A DNA stretch of 59,364 nucleotides from NCBI GenBank assembly GCA_019058295.1, contig JAHPZI010000001.1, positions 124,786 to 184,149 on the forward strand, written 5' to 3'. A program made the translations under genes and the position numbers. This DNA is from Promethearchaeota archaeon (GTDB lineage Archaea; Asgardarchaeota; Lokiarchaeia; Sigyniarchaeales; SOKP01). Positions within the stretch are counted from its first letter, which is position 1. Each line of letters opens with the position of its first letter. A model generated the notes under the pieces. It was given only the letters and a program-made list of their open reading frames with translations, was not told the DNA's origin and searched no databases. Of the stretch, positions 52,603 to 59,364 are shown piece after piece.

Positions 52603-53400
52603 CTAAAACTCGTAACCACACTTTTTACAAACATTCTTTTTAGCATACATTGGAATATGTCCAACATAGCTTAAAATCTTAGTTTTATCTTCTTGCTGTT
52701 TAATATCTCCGCCAACAGCTCCACACATAGGGCAAGTGACTCGCTCCTCACTGCTGAACCCTCCAGCGCCAATTTCAGGAGGTTTGAATTCGCTTAATTC
52801 AGTTTCAACTTCTGTAAGCTTGGCAGTTGTTTCCTCAATTGCTTGTTCTTTTTCTTCAATTAAAGATGCTTTTTCTTCAATTTGAGCATCTTTTTCTTGA
52901 ATTTGAGCCTCTTTTTCTTGAATTTGAGCCTCTTTTTCTTGAATTTGAGCCTCTTTTTCTGCGATAGTATTATTTAATCCTTCAATTTGACCCTCTAAAC
53001 TAGAAATCTTTTCTTGTAACTCACTTTTCGCTTGATTAGCAGCTTCTAAATCAGAAGTTAATGTACTAATTTGTTCTTCCTTATCTGATAATGTATTATT
53101 AGCCTCGTTTGATTGTCCTTCTAAATCTGAAATTTTCTGTTTTAAATCATTAATTTCAGAAGTAGATTTGTTGATATTATCTTCTTTTTCTTTTGATTCT
53201 TTTTCCAACTCAGCTTTAGTTTTATTTAATTCTTCAGTAGTAGAAGTAAGGTTTTGTTCAGTTTGTCCTAATTTATTTTTTGTTTCAGTTAATTCTCTTT
53301 CGAGATCATTAACCTTAGCTCTAAGGTCGAGAAGGAATCTACCCTCAACTTTTTGCCCTTTACTAGGAGATTCTTCGGCTTTAACCCAATCAATTCCCAT
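52603..53400 (-). CDS. coiled-coil protein with C-terminal zinc ribbon
   Basis: A 265-residue protein. Residues 25-205 form one long coiled coil that includes near-perfect heptads EKEAQIQ. The C-terminal 45 residues hold two Cys pairs, 'CPMCGAVGG' and 'CKKCGYEF', forming a zinc ribbon. No DNA-binding helix-turn-helix or membrane segment is visible. Rods capped by zinc ribbons often act as spacers or tethers; Asgard genomes encode many. Function unknown. Confidence 0.75.
   Translation of the reverse strand: MGIDWVKAEESPSKGQKVEGRFLLDLRAKVNDLERELTETKNKLGQTEQNLTSTTEELNKTKAELEKESKEKEDNINKSTSEINDLKQKISDLEGQSNEANNTLSDKEEQISTLTSDLEAANQAKSELQEKISSLEGQIEGLNNTIAEKEAQIQEKEAQIQEKEAQIQEKDAQIEEKASLIEEKEQAIEETTAKLTEVETELSEFKPPEIGAGGFSSEERVTCPMCGAVGGDIKQQEDKTKILSYVGHIPMYAKKNVCKKCGYEF
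52868..52961 (-). repeat. 21-bp tandem coding repeats in coiled coil
   Basis: About four and a half copies of a 21-bp unit, each one heptad (EKEAQIQ or close). Two copies are identical at the DNA level, so the rod length probably changes by slippage between strains. Confidence 0.8.
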
Positions 53401-53638
53401 TATTTTTCACTATATTAATTTAATTTTTTTAATTGTTAAATGAATTATTTTTTAATAATTTATTCATTAAAGATGGTTAAATCCTAAGCTAATTTTTATC
53501 TTAGATATAAGATAATTCAGCCAGACATTTCTAATGAAATTATATTATAAAGTATTATTATTACATATAAAACAATATATATTTATTCTTTTCTGATCTA
53601 GTTTATAAACAAATTTAAAAAAAAATGAGTTAAATTCC

Positions 53639-54481
53639 ATGGATAATGAAAAGGAGTCGTTCAAAATTGACTTTTTATCAACTTCAGGAGTTTATAAAAC
53701 ACCCTTTACGTTAATAATTTTTGTCCAATTATTCATTGGGGGAATAATTTTAATTATTATAAATCTTTGGTTCATGAATAGTCTATATTTTCTCTTGACT
53801 GGGAATGAATTTTATGCGTTTGGAATTGAAGGGGAATGGTATTTTTGGCTTTTGCTCCCTTTAAGTATTTATGGTAATATTTTTTTATTTGCGGTTTCAA
53901 TATTTATTTTCAGCGCAGGTATTCTCAAATTGCTTAATAAACTCCATCCTCCAAGAGAAGGTGTTTTTGAGAAAGGTAGTAAAGATTGGAAATATATGCA
54001 TAGAAGATTTTGGATAGCTTATTTTCCAATATGGCTTGCAAGAGCGCTCCCATTACCGTGGGCAGATATTTTTGTGTATAGATTGTTTGGAGTTCGTATT
54101 GGTAAAAATGTAGTTGCATATGAGGGGTACATTGATCCGGAGTTTGTGGAAATTGGTGATTTTACAATGACTTCTATCAATATTTGTATTTTTTCTCATT
54201 TAATTTACCACAATAAATTAATAATTAAAAAAGTAAAAATTGGGAATGAATGTATCATAGGCCCCCAATCAATAATATCCCCTGGAACTATTATGCAAGA
54301 CAGAGCAGTATTAGGAGCAAATAGCTACACAAATATAGGTCAAGAATTAAACAGCGACTTAATTCATGTTGGTACACCTGTAAGTATAAACTTTCCAATA
54401 CAGACGTTAGAAGAATCAATAGAAAAAGTTGACGCAATAAAAAAAAAGGATTCCAATATAAATAAAGGAGATGTAAATTAA
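53639..54481 (+). CDS. membrane-anchored hexapeptide-repeat acyltransferase, copy 1
   Basis: A 280-residue protein with two N-terminal membrane helices (about 24-52 and 75-103), a linker 'KLHPPREGVFEKGSKDWKYM', then a left-handed beta helix (about 165-250) of hexapeptide repeats ('VEIGDFTM', 'KIGNECIIGPQSIISPGTIM', 'VLGANSYT'). Acyltransferases of this type acetylate sugars or amines at the membrane. No catalytic His of the xenobiotic type was clearly seen, apart from 'CIFSHLIYHN'. The next gene is a paralogue starting 4 nt after its stop. Confidence 0.72.
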   Translation: MDNEKESFKIDFLSTSGVYKTPFTLIIFVQLFIGGIILIIINLWFMNSLYFLLTGNEFYAFGIEGEWYFWLLLPLSIYGNIFLFAVSIFIFSAGILKLLNKLHPPREGVFEKGSKDWKYMHRRFWIAYFPIWLARALPLPWADIFVYRLFGVRIGKNVVAYEGYIDPEFVEIGDFTMTSINICIFSHLIYHNKLIIKKVKIGNECIIGPQSIISPGTIMQDRAVLGANSYTNIGQELNSDLIHVGTPVSINFPIQTLEESIEKVDAIKKKDSNINKGDVN

Positions 54482-54484
54482 GAG

Positions 54485-55219
54485 ATGTTTCAACCAGCAA
54501 GTTTAAAAGGAGATTCTCCAACTCCAATAGACGAGAGAATTCGCAAAAAATATCTTATTTTATATATTTTAATAATTCTTCTTAGTTTTATACCATGTTC
54601 GTTATTTGAATATTTTTATATTACATATTTTTGGAAAGAGGGAAATTACTGGTTGTTTTTTTTATTATTACCAATTAATATATTAATTCTAGCTTACATC
54701 CTTCAGTTAAGTGCAATATTATTCTCATTCTTATTCCTCACAATCTTAAGATTATTACACAAACCAAAAGAGGGAAAATTCAACCGAGATATTAAAGATA
54801 AAGATTATTTATATTGGAACTTAAGAAATCTAGTTAAAAAATGGCCTTTATTTATCACTGCTTCAATTCCTTTTCCGTGGCTTAAAAATAGGTTTACTCT
54901 AAGATTCTTTGGTACGAAAATAGGTAAAAAATGTATCTGTGATAATAGTTGGATTTCTTCTGAATTTGTGTCAATTGGTAAAAATGTTATCATTGGAATG
55001 GGCACTACAATTTTGAGTTTTGGAATCGAACAAGATAATTTTATCCTACAAAAAATCATTATAGAAGATAATGCATTGATTGGTGCGAAATGTTCAGTCA
55101 TGTACGGATCAACCATAAAGGAAGGTGTGAAATTATCTGCACATTCATTCACAAATCCCTACCAAGTGTTAGAAAAAGATTTAATTTATATTGGACATCC
55201 CGCAAAATTAAAATCCTAA
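54485..55219 (+). CDS. membrane-anchored hexapeptide-repeat acyltransferase, copy 2
   Basis: A 244-residue paralogue with the same plan: membrane helices at about 25-50 and 58-92, the linker 'LLHKPKEGKFNRDIKDKDY', and a left-handed beta helix from about 145 ('IGKKCICDNSWISSEFVSIG', 'GMGTTILSFG', 'ALIGAKCSVMYGSTIKEGV'). 'PFPWLKNRFTLRFFGTKIG' corresponds to 'PLPWADIFVYRLFGVRIG' in copy 1. The pair is translationally linked and could form a heteromeric enzyme that modifies lipid or glycan head groups (inference). Confidence 0.72.
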   Translation: MFQPASLKGDSPTPIDERIRKKYLILYILIILLSFIPCSLFEYFYITYFWKEGNYWLFFLLLPINILILAYILQLSAILFSFLFLTILRLLHKPKEGKFNRDIKDKDYLYWNLRNLVKKWPLFITASIPFPWLKNRFTLRFFGTKIGKKCICDNSWISSEFVSIGKNVIIGMGTTILSFGIEQDNFILQKIIIEDNALIGAKCSVMYGSTIKEGVKLSAHSFTNPYQVLEKDLIYIGHPAKLKS

Positions 55220-55250
55220 TTAATTAATATTATGAAAAATCACTATTAAA

Positions 55251-55356
55251 GGTGAGAATCTGAAATTGCTATAAAGAGCTTATGATGTTACTCACCATAA
55301 ACAAAAATTTCGCTCTTAAATTATGGAATATTCTCTTTAATGTCAGTGTTCCATAA
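55251..55356 (+). other. two hairpins in the region between acyltransferase and surface-protein genes
   Basis: GGTGAG (55251-55256) pairs with CTCACC (55291-55296), and TTATGGAA (55321-55328) pairs with TTCCATAA (55349-55356). In addition AAGAGC (55274-55279) could pair with GCTCTT (55312-55317), which would exclude the first hairpin. It could be a terminator for the acyltransferase pair or a structured leader of the surface protein mRNA. No match to a known riboswitch or snoRNA box pattern was found. Confidence 0.4.
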
Positions 55357-55484
55357 TAACCAATAGCCTAATTTTTAAAAATATTTAAATAAAACTATTC
55401 TTATCTTTATTTTATATATCGATATTGCCTTAATTTTTATTTAGTAAAAATTTTTATTAATTAATTTAGAAAGAGAAAATTAAG

Positions 55485-58400
55485 TTGCGCATTACAAAAC
55501 AAAAGAATATATTAAAAAAACGATTACTCGTCCTTTCAATTATTTTGTTTTGTAATTTATTTATTATAGGTTTGAATTCGATTAATTTTTCATCCATAGA
55601 AAGCAATGATAAGGATGACACAGATCTAACAAATAATGCGTTAAATACTCAAGATTTAGAATATGATGGACAGGATAATACTTATAGCGGTATAGGTGAT
55701 AGTTGGAATGTTACTCATTGGGCTAATAGAACCGATCAAAATATGGATTTAACTTTTAATGAAGGTTCGACAGATATTGCTGAAATGCCATTAGGAGGAA
55801 CATGGGAAGGGTATCAAATCGATGCTGAAATATATAATTTATATGACGAGAGAAATTGGTCTAATGGTACAATGTCTTATGGACCTGATGATGGTGACTA
55901 TTCCGCTAATGATGATGACACTACATATATTGCAAACCCTTATCAAAGCTGGGTTTTTACAGATGGAGATGGAGGTAGTAGTAATAATAATATGGCAGGA
56001 AATTATCTTGATTCCGGTTATGGACCTGCTGATGGACAAGATTCCCTTCAGTTGAGAATGGCTGGAAGTAGTGGTGGTGGATACTATAGATATGAACAAG
56101 GGGATTATTGTTCATGGGATTCAACCTTTAATATACCTCGAGGAAAAGTAACTGATAGTATATTACAATTCGATTATAATCCGAATCGTTTTGCTGATTT
56201 TAATTCTTGGGAGTTCTCTGTTTCAATTGGAACTAATAAAATCTATTCTATTGGTTCATATTCCCTAAGAAACATTGCTGGAGAAGGTAATTGGAACACC
56301 CTTTCGATCCCGATGGGATTATGGACAAACAGTACACCTGTCTTTTCAGACCCTGTACAGAGTCAAACTATCGATTTAATCTTCAGATTAGAATATATTG
56401 CTGCTTCTGCATCTTATTCTTCGGGTTTTTATCACATTGACTATCAAGAGGTCTTTATTGATAATGTGGAACTAATTACACAAGCAGAAGCTCTTCCATC
56501 TCAACTTCAATTAGAAATAAATGGAACAAGCGTTAGCAATAATGGTTATGGTCAAGGTTTTGCAAATCTAACTGGAAATTGGCAAACAGATAAAGTTTAT
56601 ACAGAATTCAGTTGTAATGATGTAGGATTACTAGGTAACTATCAAATTGATTTAGAAACTAATTTAAATATCTATGCTACAAATCCCGGGCCAGAAACTC
56701 TATATGAAACGAACACTGCTTCAGAAGGGACCTTATTTTCTGTAGAAAATAACTCCATAGTAGAATGGGATTTTTACTCTTATTTAGCTGTTCTAAATGA
56801 ATATGAAGAATCATCTATGAAAATTGAATTCCCAGTTGATGTAAACATTACTTGGGTTTCAGATCCTCAAGATCCCGGAGTTAACAAGCTAGATCAATGT
56901 GATAACACAACACAAGGAGTATTACTCATTCCCGTTAATACAATATCACCAACAGCGAATGGCTATTGGAGATTCAGAGCGAAATCGCCCAATTACTGCA
57001 ATCAATTGAATATATATAAGAATACAACAGTAATTCCGACTGGATCCGACTGGGCTTTAGACTCCACTTTCTTGAGCGGAGATTATATGAACATTACCTT
57101 ACAACTAGCAAATACAGCAGTCGTATCTAGCTATATAGATCAAACCCAAGCTCAATTAAATATAAGATTTCCAGACGATACCTTATGGACATCTCAAGCA
57201 CAAATTAAAACGGCAGATTCTACTGGTTTAGTACAATTTGATCTCATTCAAATCCCAGATGCCCCCCCAGACTATAAAGTTGGAGAGTATGAAATAATCC
57301 TTACTTGGAACAACTCTGTTTCAGACTTCGGTTTGAACGAGACGGGAATTATCGTAAAAAAGATTACCGTGAAACATAGCTCTACATTAACTCCAGTCCA
57401 ATCTTATTATGACGATGTGTTTGAAAATTCATTAATTGATTTAAAAGTTGAGTTAACTGATACCGTTAATAATTATCCTATTGAAAATGCAGAAGTATAT
57501 TGTAGAAATTTTACAAACGGTATTCAGTATTTTACTGATATTGGCGCTGGTTTTTATTTATTTGATAATTTTAATGTGAGCGGGGCAAGCCCTGGCAATA
57601 ATACATTAATTATAAATGCCACTTCTCCTTCATATACAGATAGTACTACAAATGTTACAATTGATATAATAAGGTATACCACCTTAACTGCAGAAGAATA
57701 TCCATACTTGCAAGCTCAATGGAATAAGAATTTTACAATCCATCTTAATTATACTGAAACAATATCTGGGGCTGGTATTATTACAACACCCACTAACAAT
57801 TGGCTAGGAGATACTCAAACAACCATGGTCGCGGCTGGAATTTATGAGATAGAATTTAATACGTCCGTTTATGAAGTAAATAAACTCTATTCGTTATTGA
57901 TAGATGTGGATGAGATAGGTTATGAATCGCAATCAATATTAATAAAGATTGAACTTTTGGAACGTCAAACATATATTAATGACATTTTCTTTGAGAGTGT
58001 AAATCACACAGAAGATAAATACATACAGATTAATTCTGGAGATCTTTTAAACATCACAGTATCATATAGAGACAATGAATCTAAAGAATTCATTAGTGGG
58101 GCAACGGTAAAAATAGTAGGAGGAGGTCTTGATAAACCCCTAAATGAAAGTCTAATTCATAATCATTACAATATAACTTTAAATTCTACTACAGATTTAA
58201 ATGTAGGAGTTACATTTTTATCGATAACCGCCCAAAAACAAAATTTTGCATTTGTTTCAGAATTAATAACAATCTATGTTGGTGAAATAGGATCTAATTA
58301 TAGTATATATGTGAATGGAACTGATAAGACTCGTAGTCCAGCATTATCAACGACTGTTGATAAAGATCTGGTAATTAATTTTATGTATAGAGAAACTGCT

Positions 58401-59364
58401 GGAGCAGAAAAGAGTATTTCAGGTGCTACAGTTAGTATTAATGGATCGGGAATATCGGATTTATTGACCCAACAAGGATCAGATAATTATACAATAACCA
58501 TAAATACAAATGATCTCAATCAAGGGATTAATTTTCTAACTATTTATGCGACAAAATCAGGATATCAACCTCAATCAGTATTACTCACAATACAAATAGT
58601 ACAAATCCAAACTAATTTAACTTTATTAGTAGATGATGTTGACATAACGAAAACACCATCAATTACACGAGAGATCGGCGATTTTATAAATATTACTACA
58701 TATTTTAGAGAACAATTACCACCCCAAAATCATATTTCTGGTGCTTCAATAAATGCTACAATTCCCGGTAAAAATTTTGTAATTAATGAAAGCCTTACAT
58801 ATAACCACTACAATTTAACCTTAGATACAAACGATTTGAATTTAGGAGTAAATTTCGTTACTATTTATGCATACTTAGCTAATTATCAACCTCAATCGTT
58901 AATCTTGACTATTGAGATAATTCCGAAAGAAACATTATTAAATATATCCTTGAATGGAGAAGATAGAACGGCTGACATAGATAAATCCATTGCCTTAGAT
59001 TGGAACGAATTATTGAATGTTTCTATTACATATCGAATAGATCCAACCGAGGTTCACATTGGAACTGCTACGGTAACAATAGTAGGAGGGGGATTTTCAG
59101 ATGAGCTTATAGAAAATGGACAAAAATATAATTTAACAATAAACACAGCAAGTTTAGGGGTGGGAGTTCATTATTTAACCATATTAGCTTATAAACCTAA
59201 TTATGAATCTCAATCAGTTGTAATTAGAGTTGAGGTGAATAATAGGGATACAAATATCCCTCTGATTGTCATAAATCTCGAAGATCGAACGACCGAAAAA
59301 ACGTACGAAATTGCGTGGAACGAAGCTTTCAACGTCAGCATCGCTTATAACGATACGGAGACGG
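55485..59364 (+). CDS. giant secreted surface protein with Ig-like repeats (runs off window)
   Basis: The frame opens at TTG 55485 and stays open for 1293 codons to the end, so the C-terminus is missing. Residues 1-40 are a signal peptide with a basic start ('KKRLLVLSIILFCNLFIIGL'). Residues 40-330 are Asn/Asp/Gly-rich and probably a beta-sandwich lectin-like domain ('GYYRYEQGDY', 'FYHIDYQEVFIDNVEL'). From about 825 at least four ~107-residue modules repeat with 'ISGATVxI' and 'YNxTLxTxxLNxGVxFLTIYA' cores, a beta-sandwich pattern. N-glycosylation sequons are very frequent. It is likely an S-layer or adhesion component. Confidence 0.8.
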   Translation, partial: MRITKQKNILKKRLLVLSIILFCNLFIIGLNSINFSSIESNDKDDTDLTNNALNTQDLEYDGQDNTYSGIGDSWNVTHWANRTDQNMDLTFNEGSTDIAEMPLGGTWEGYQIDAEIYNLYDERNWSNGTMSYGPDDGDYSANDDDTTYIANPYQSWVFTDGDGGSSNNNMAGNYLDSGYGPADGQDSLQLRMAGSSGGGYYRYEQGDYCSWDSTFNIPRGKVTDSILQFDYNPNRFADFNSWEFSVSIGTNKIYSIGSYSLRNIAGEGNWNTLSIPMGLWTNSTPVFSDPVQSQTIDLIFRLEYIAASASYSSGFYHIDYQEVFIDNVELITQAEALPSQLQLEINGTSVSNNGYGQGFANLTGNWQTDKVYTEFSCNDVGLLGNYQIDLETNLNIYATNPGPETLYETNTASEGTLFSVENNSIVEWDFYSYLAVLNEYEESSMKIEFPVDVNITWVSDPQDPGVNKLDQCDNTTQGVLLIPVNTISPTANGYWRFRAKSPNYCNQLNIYKNTTVIPTGSDWALDSTFLSGDYMNITLQLANTAVVSSYIDQTQAQLNIRFPDDTLWTSQAQIKTADSTGLVQFDLIQIPDAPPDYKVGEYEIILTWNNSVSDFGLNETGIIVKKITVKHSSTLTPVQSYYDDVFENSLIDLKVELTDTVNNYPIENAEVYCRNFTNGIQYFTDIGAGFYLFDNFNVSGASPGNNTLIINATSPSYTDSTTNVTIDIIRYTTLTAEEYPYLQAQWNKNFTIHLNYTETISGAGIITTPTNNWLGDTQTTMVAAGIYEIEFNTSVYEVNKLYSLLIDVDEIGYESQSILIKIELLERQTYINDIFFESVNHTEDKYIQINSGDLLNITVSYRDNESKEFISGATVKIVGGGLDKPLNESLIHNHYNITLNSTTDLNVGVTFLSITAQKQNFAFVSELITIYVGEIGSNYSIYVNGTDKTRSPALSTTVDKDLVINFMYRETAGAEKSISGATVSINGSGISDLLTQQGSDNYTITINTNDLNQGINFLTIYATKSGYQPQSVLLTIQIVQIQTNLTLLVDDVDITKTPSITREIGDFINITTYFREQLPPQNHISGASINATIPGKNFVINESLTYNHYNLTLDTNDLNLGVNFVTIYAYLANYQPQSLILTIEIIPKETLLNISLNGEDRTADIDKSIALDWNELLNVSITYRIDPTEVHIGTATVTIVGGGFSDELIENGQKYNLTINTASLGVGVHYLTILAYKPNYESQSVVIRVEVNNRDTNIPLIVINLEDRTTEKTYEIAWNEAFNVSIAYNDTET
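57962..59364 (+). repeat. ~320-bp tandem repeats encoding Ig-like modules
   Basis: Modules begin near 57962, 58286, 58600, 58924 and 59245, a period of about 314-324 bp. Each includes a GATV/GASI strand, a 'YNxTxxT' strand and a final 'YQPQSxxLTIxI'-like strand. DNA identity is moderate, so the copies are old. The last unit is cut by the window end. Confidence 0.7.

Noticed and set aside
55251..55296. C/D box small RNA
   Set aside because: CTGA and ATGATG strings occur, but in the wrong order and spacing for C and D boxes with guide regions.
1..59364. CRISPR arrays, insertion sequences, integrase or attachment sites
   Set aside because: No regularly spaced repeats with unique spacers, no transposase-like protein and no tRNA-linked duplication were seen.

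Overview
The window comes from an AT-rich archaeon. Archaeal-type S13, S4 and S11 proteins, a histone, TrmB-family and ribbon-helix-helix regulators, the F420 biosynthesis enzyme CofC, a split PurS/PurQ/PurL system and a Ras/Rab-like GTPase all occur together. In-frame UGA codons at conserved cysteine positions of HdrA and MvhD/VhuD, followed by a SECIS-like hairpin, point to an Asgard archaeon, most likely of the Lokiarchaeia. The lineage is an inference: no rRNA gene is present. The window looks chromosomal; no insertion sequence, CRISPR array, tRNA or rRNA gene was recognised.

Layout. 0.2-4.4 kb: a pair of 2-hydroxyacyl-CoA dehydratase/benzoyl-CoA reductase-type subunits, a coiled-coil protein and a MaoC hydratase. 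4.5-10.8 kb: a GH13 enzyme, then a GlmU-like, GlmS and GlmM set that makes UDP-GlcNAc from fructose-6-phosphate. 10.9-17.8 kb: an unknown protein, an AGPS/GlcD-like flavoprotein, a CCG-domain Fe-S protein, an FGGY kinase and an alpha/beta hydrolase. 17.8-22.9 kb: a MazG-like pyrophosphohydrolase and purC, purS, purQ, purL. 23.1-28.2 kb: a small CxxC protein, PadR and Hsp20, two paralogous 7-TM proteins, an unlisted ribbon-helix-helix protein with a likely operator, an ATC-hydrolase-like protein and a VanZ-like protein. 28.2-33.6 kb: an orphan adenine methyltransferase, two unknown genes, nadE and an acidic repeat protein. 33.8-35.3 kb: ribosomal operon rps13-rps4-rps11, in which rps11 is interrupted. 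35.4-39.5 kb: the hdrA-mvhD-frhB-like selenoprotein operon. 39.6-45.7 kb: serS, coiled-coil protein, cofC, Ras-like GTPase, TrmB regulator and a tailed histone. 45.8-50 kb: a mostly minus-strand run of housekeeping and unknown genes (HIT, DUF211, HAD, ThpR, nitrilase family). 50.2-55.2 kb: an MFS symporter, a third 7-TM paralogue, a coiled-coil/zinc-ribbon protein and two membrane-anchored hexapeptide acyltransferases. 55.5 kb to the end: the start of a giant secreted repeat protein.

The most interesting locus is hdrA-mvhD. Four UGA codons (two per gene) replace redox or cluster-ligand cysteines. The genes are only 21 nt apart, so the one visible SECIS-like hairpin, after mvhD, may serve both. 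With an adjacent FrhB-like subunit and CofC nearby, this predicts a selenium-dependent, F420-linked electron-bifurcating or confurcating Hdr-type complex.

The second oddity is rps11. It has no ATG, GTG or TTG start at the expected place (an ATA sits 6 nt after a Shine-Dalgarno sequence) and an in-frame TAA inside a roughly 10-residue insertion that folds into a long hairpin. This may be an assembly error, a real lesion or recoding; the sequence alone cannot decide.
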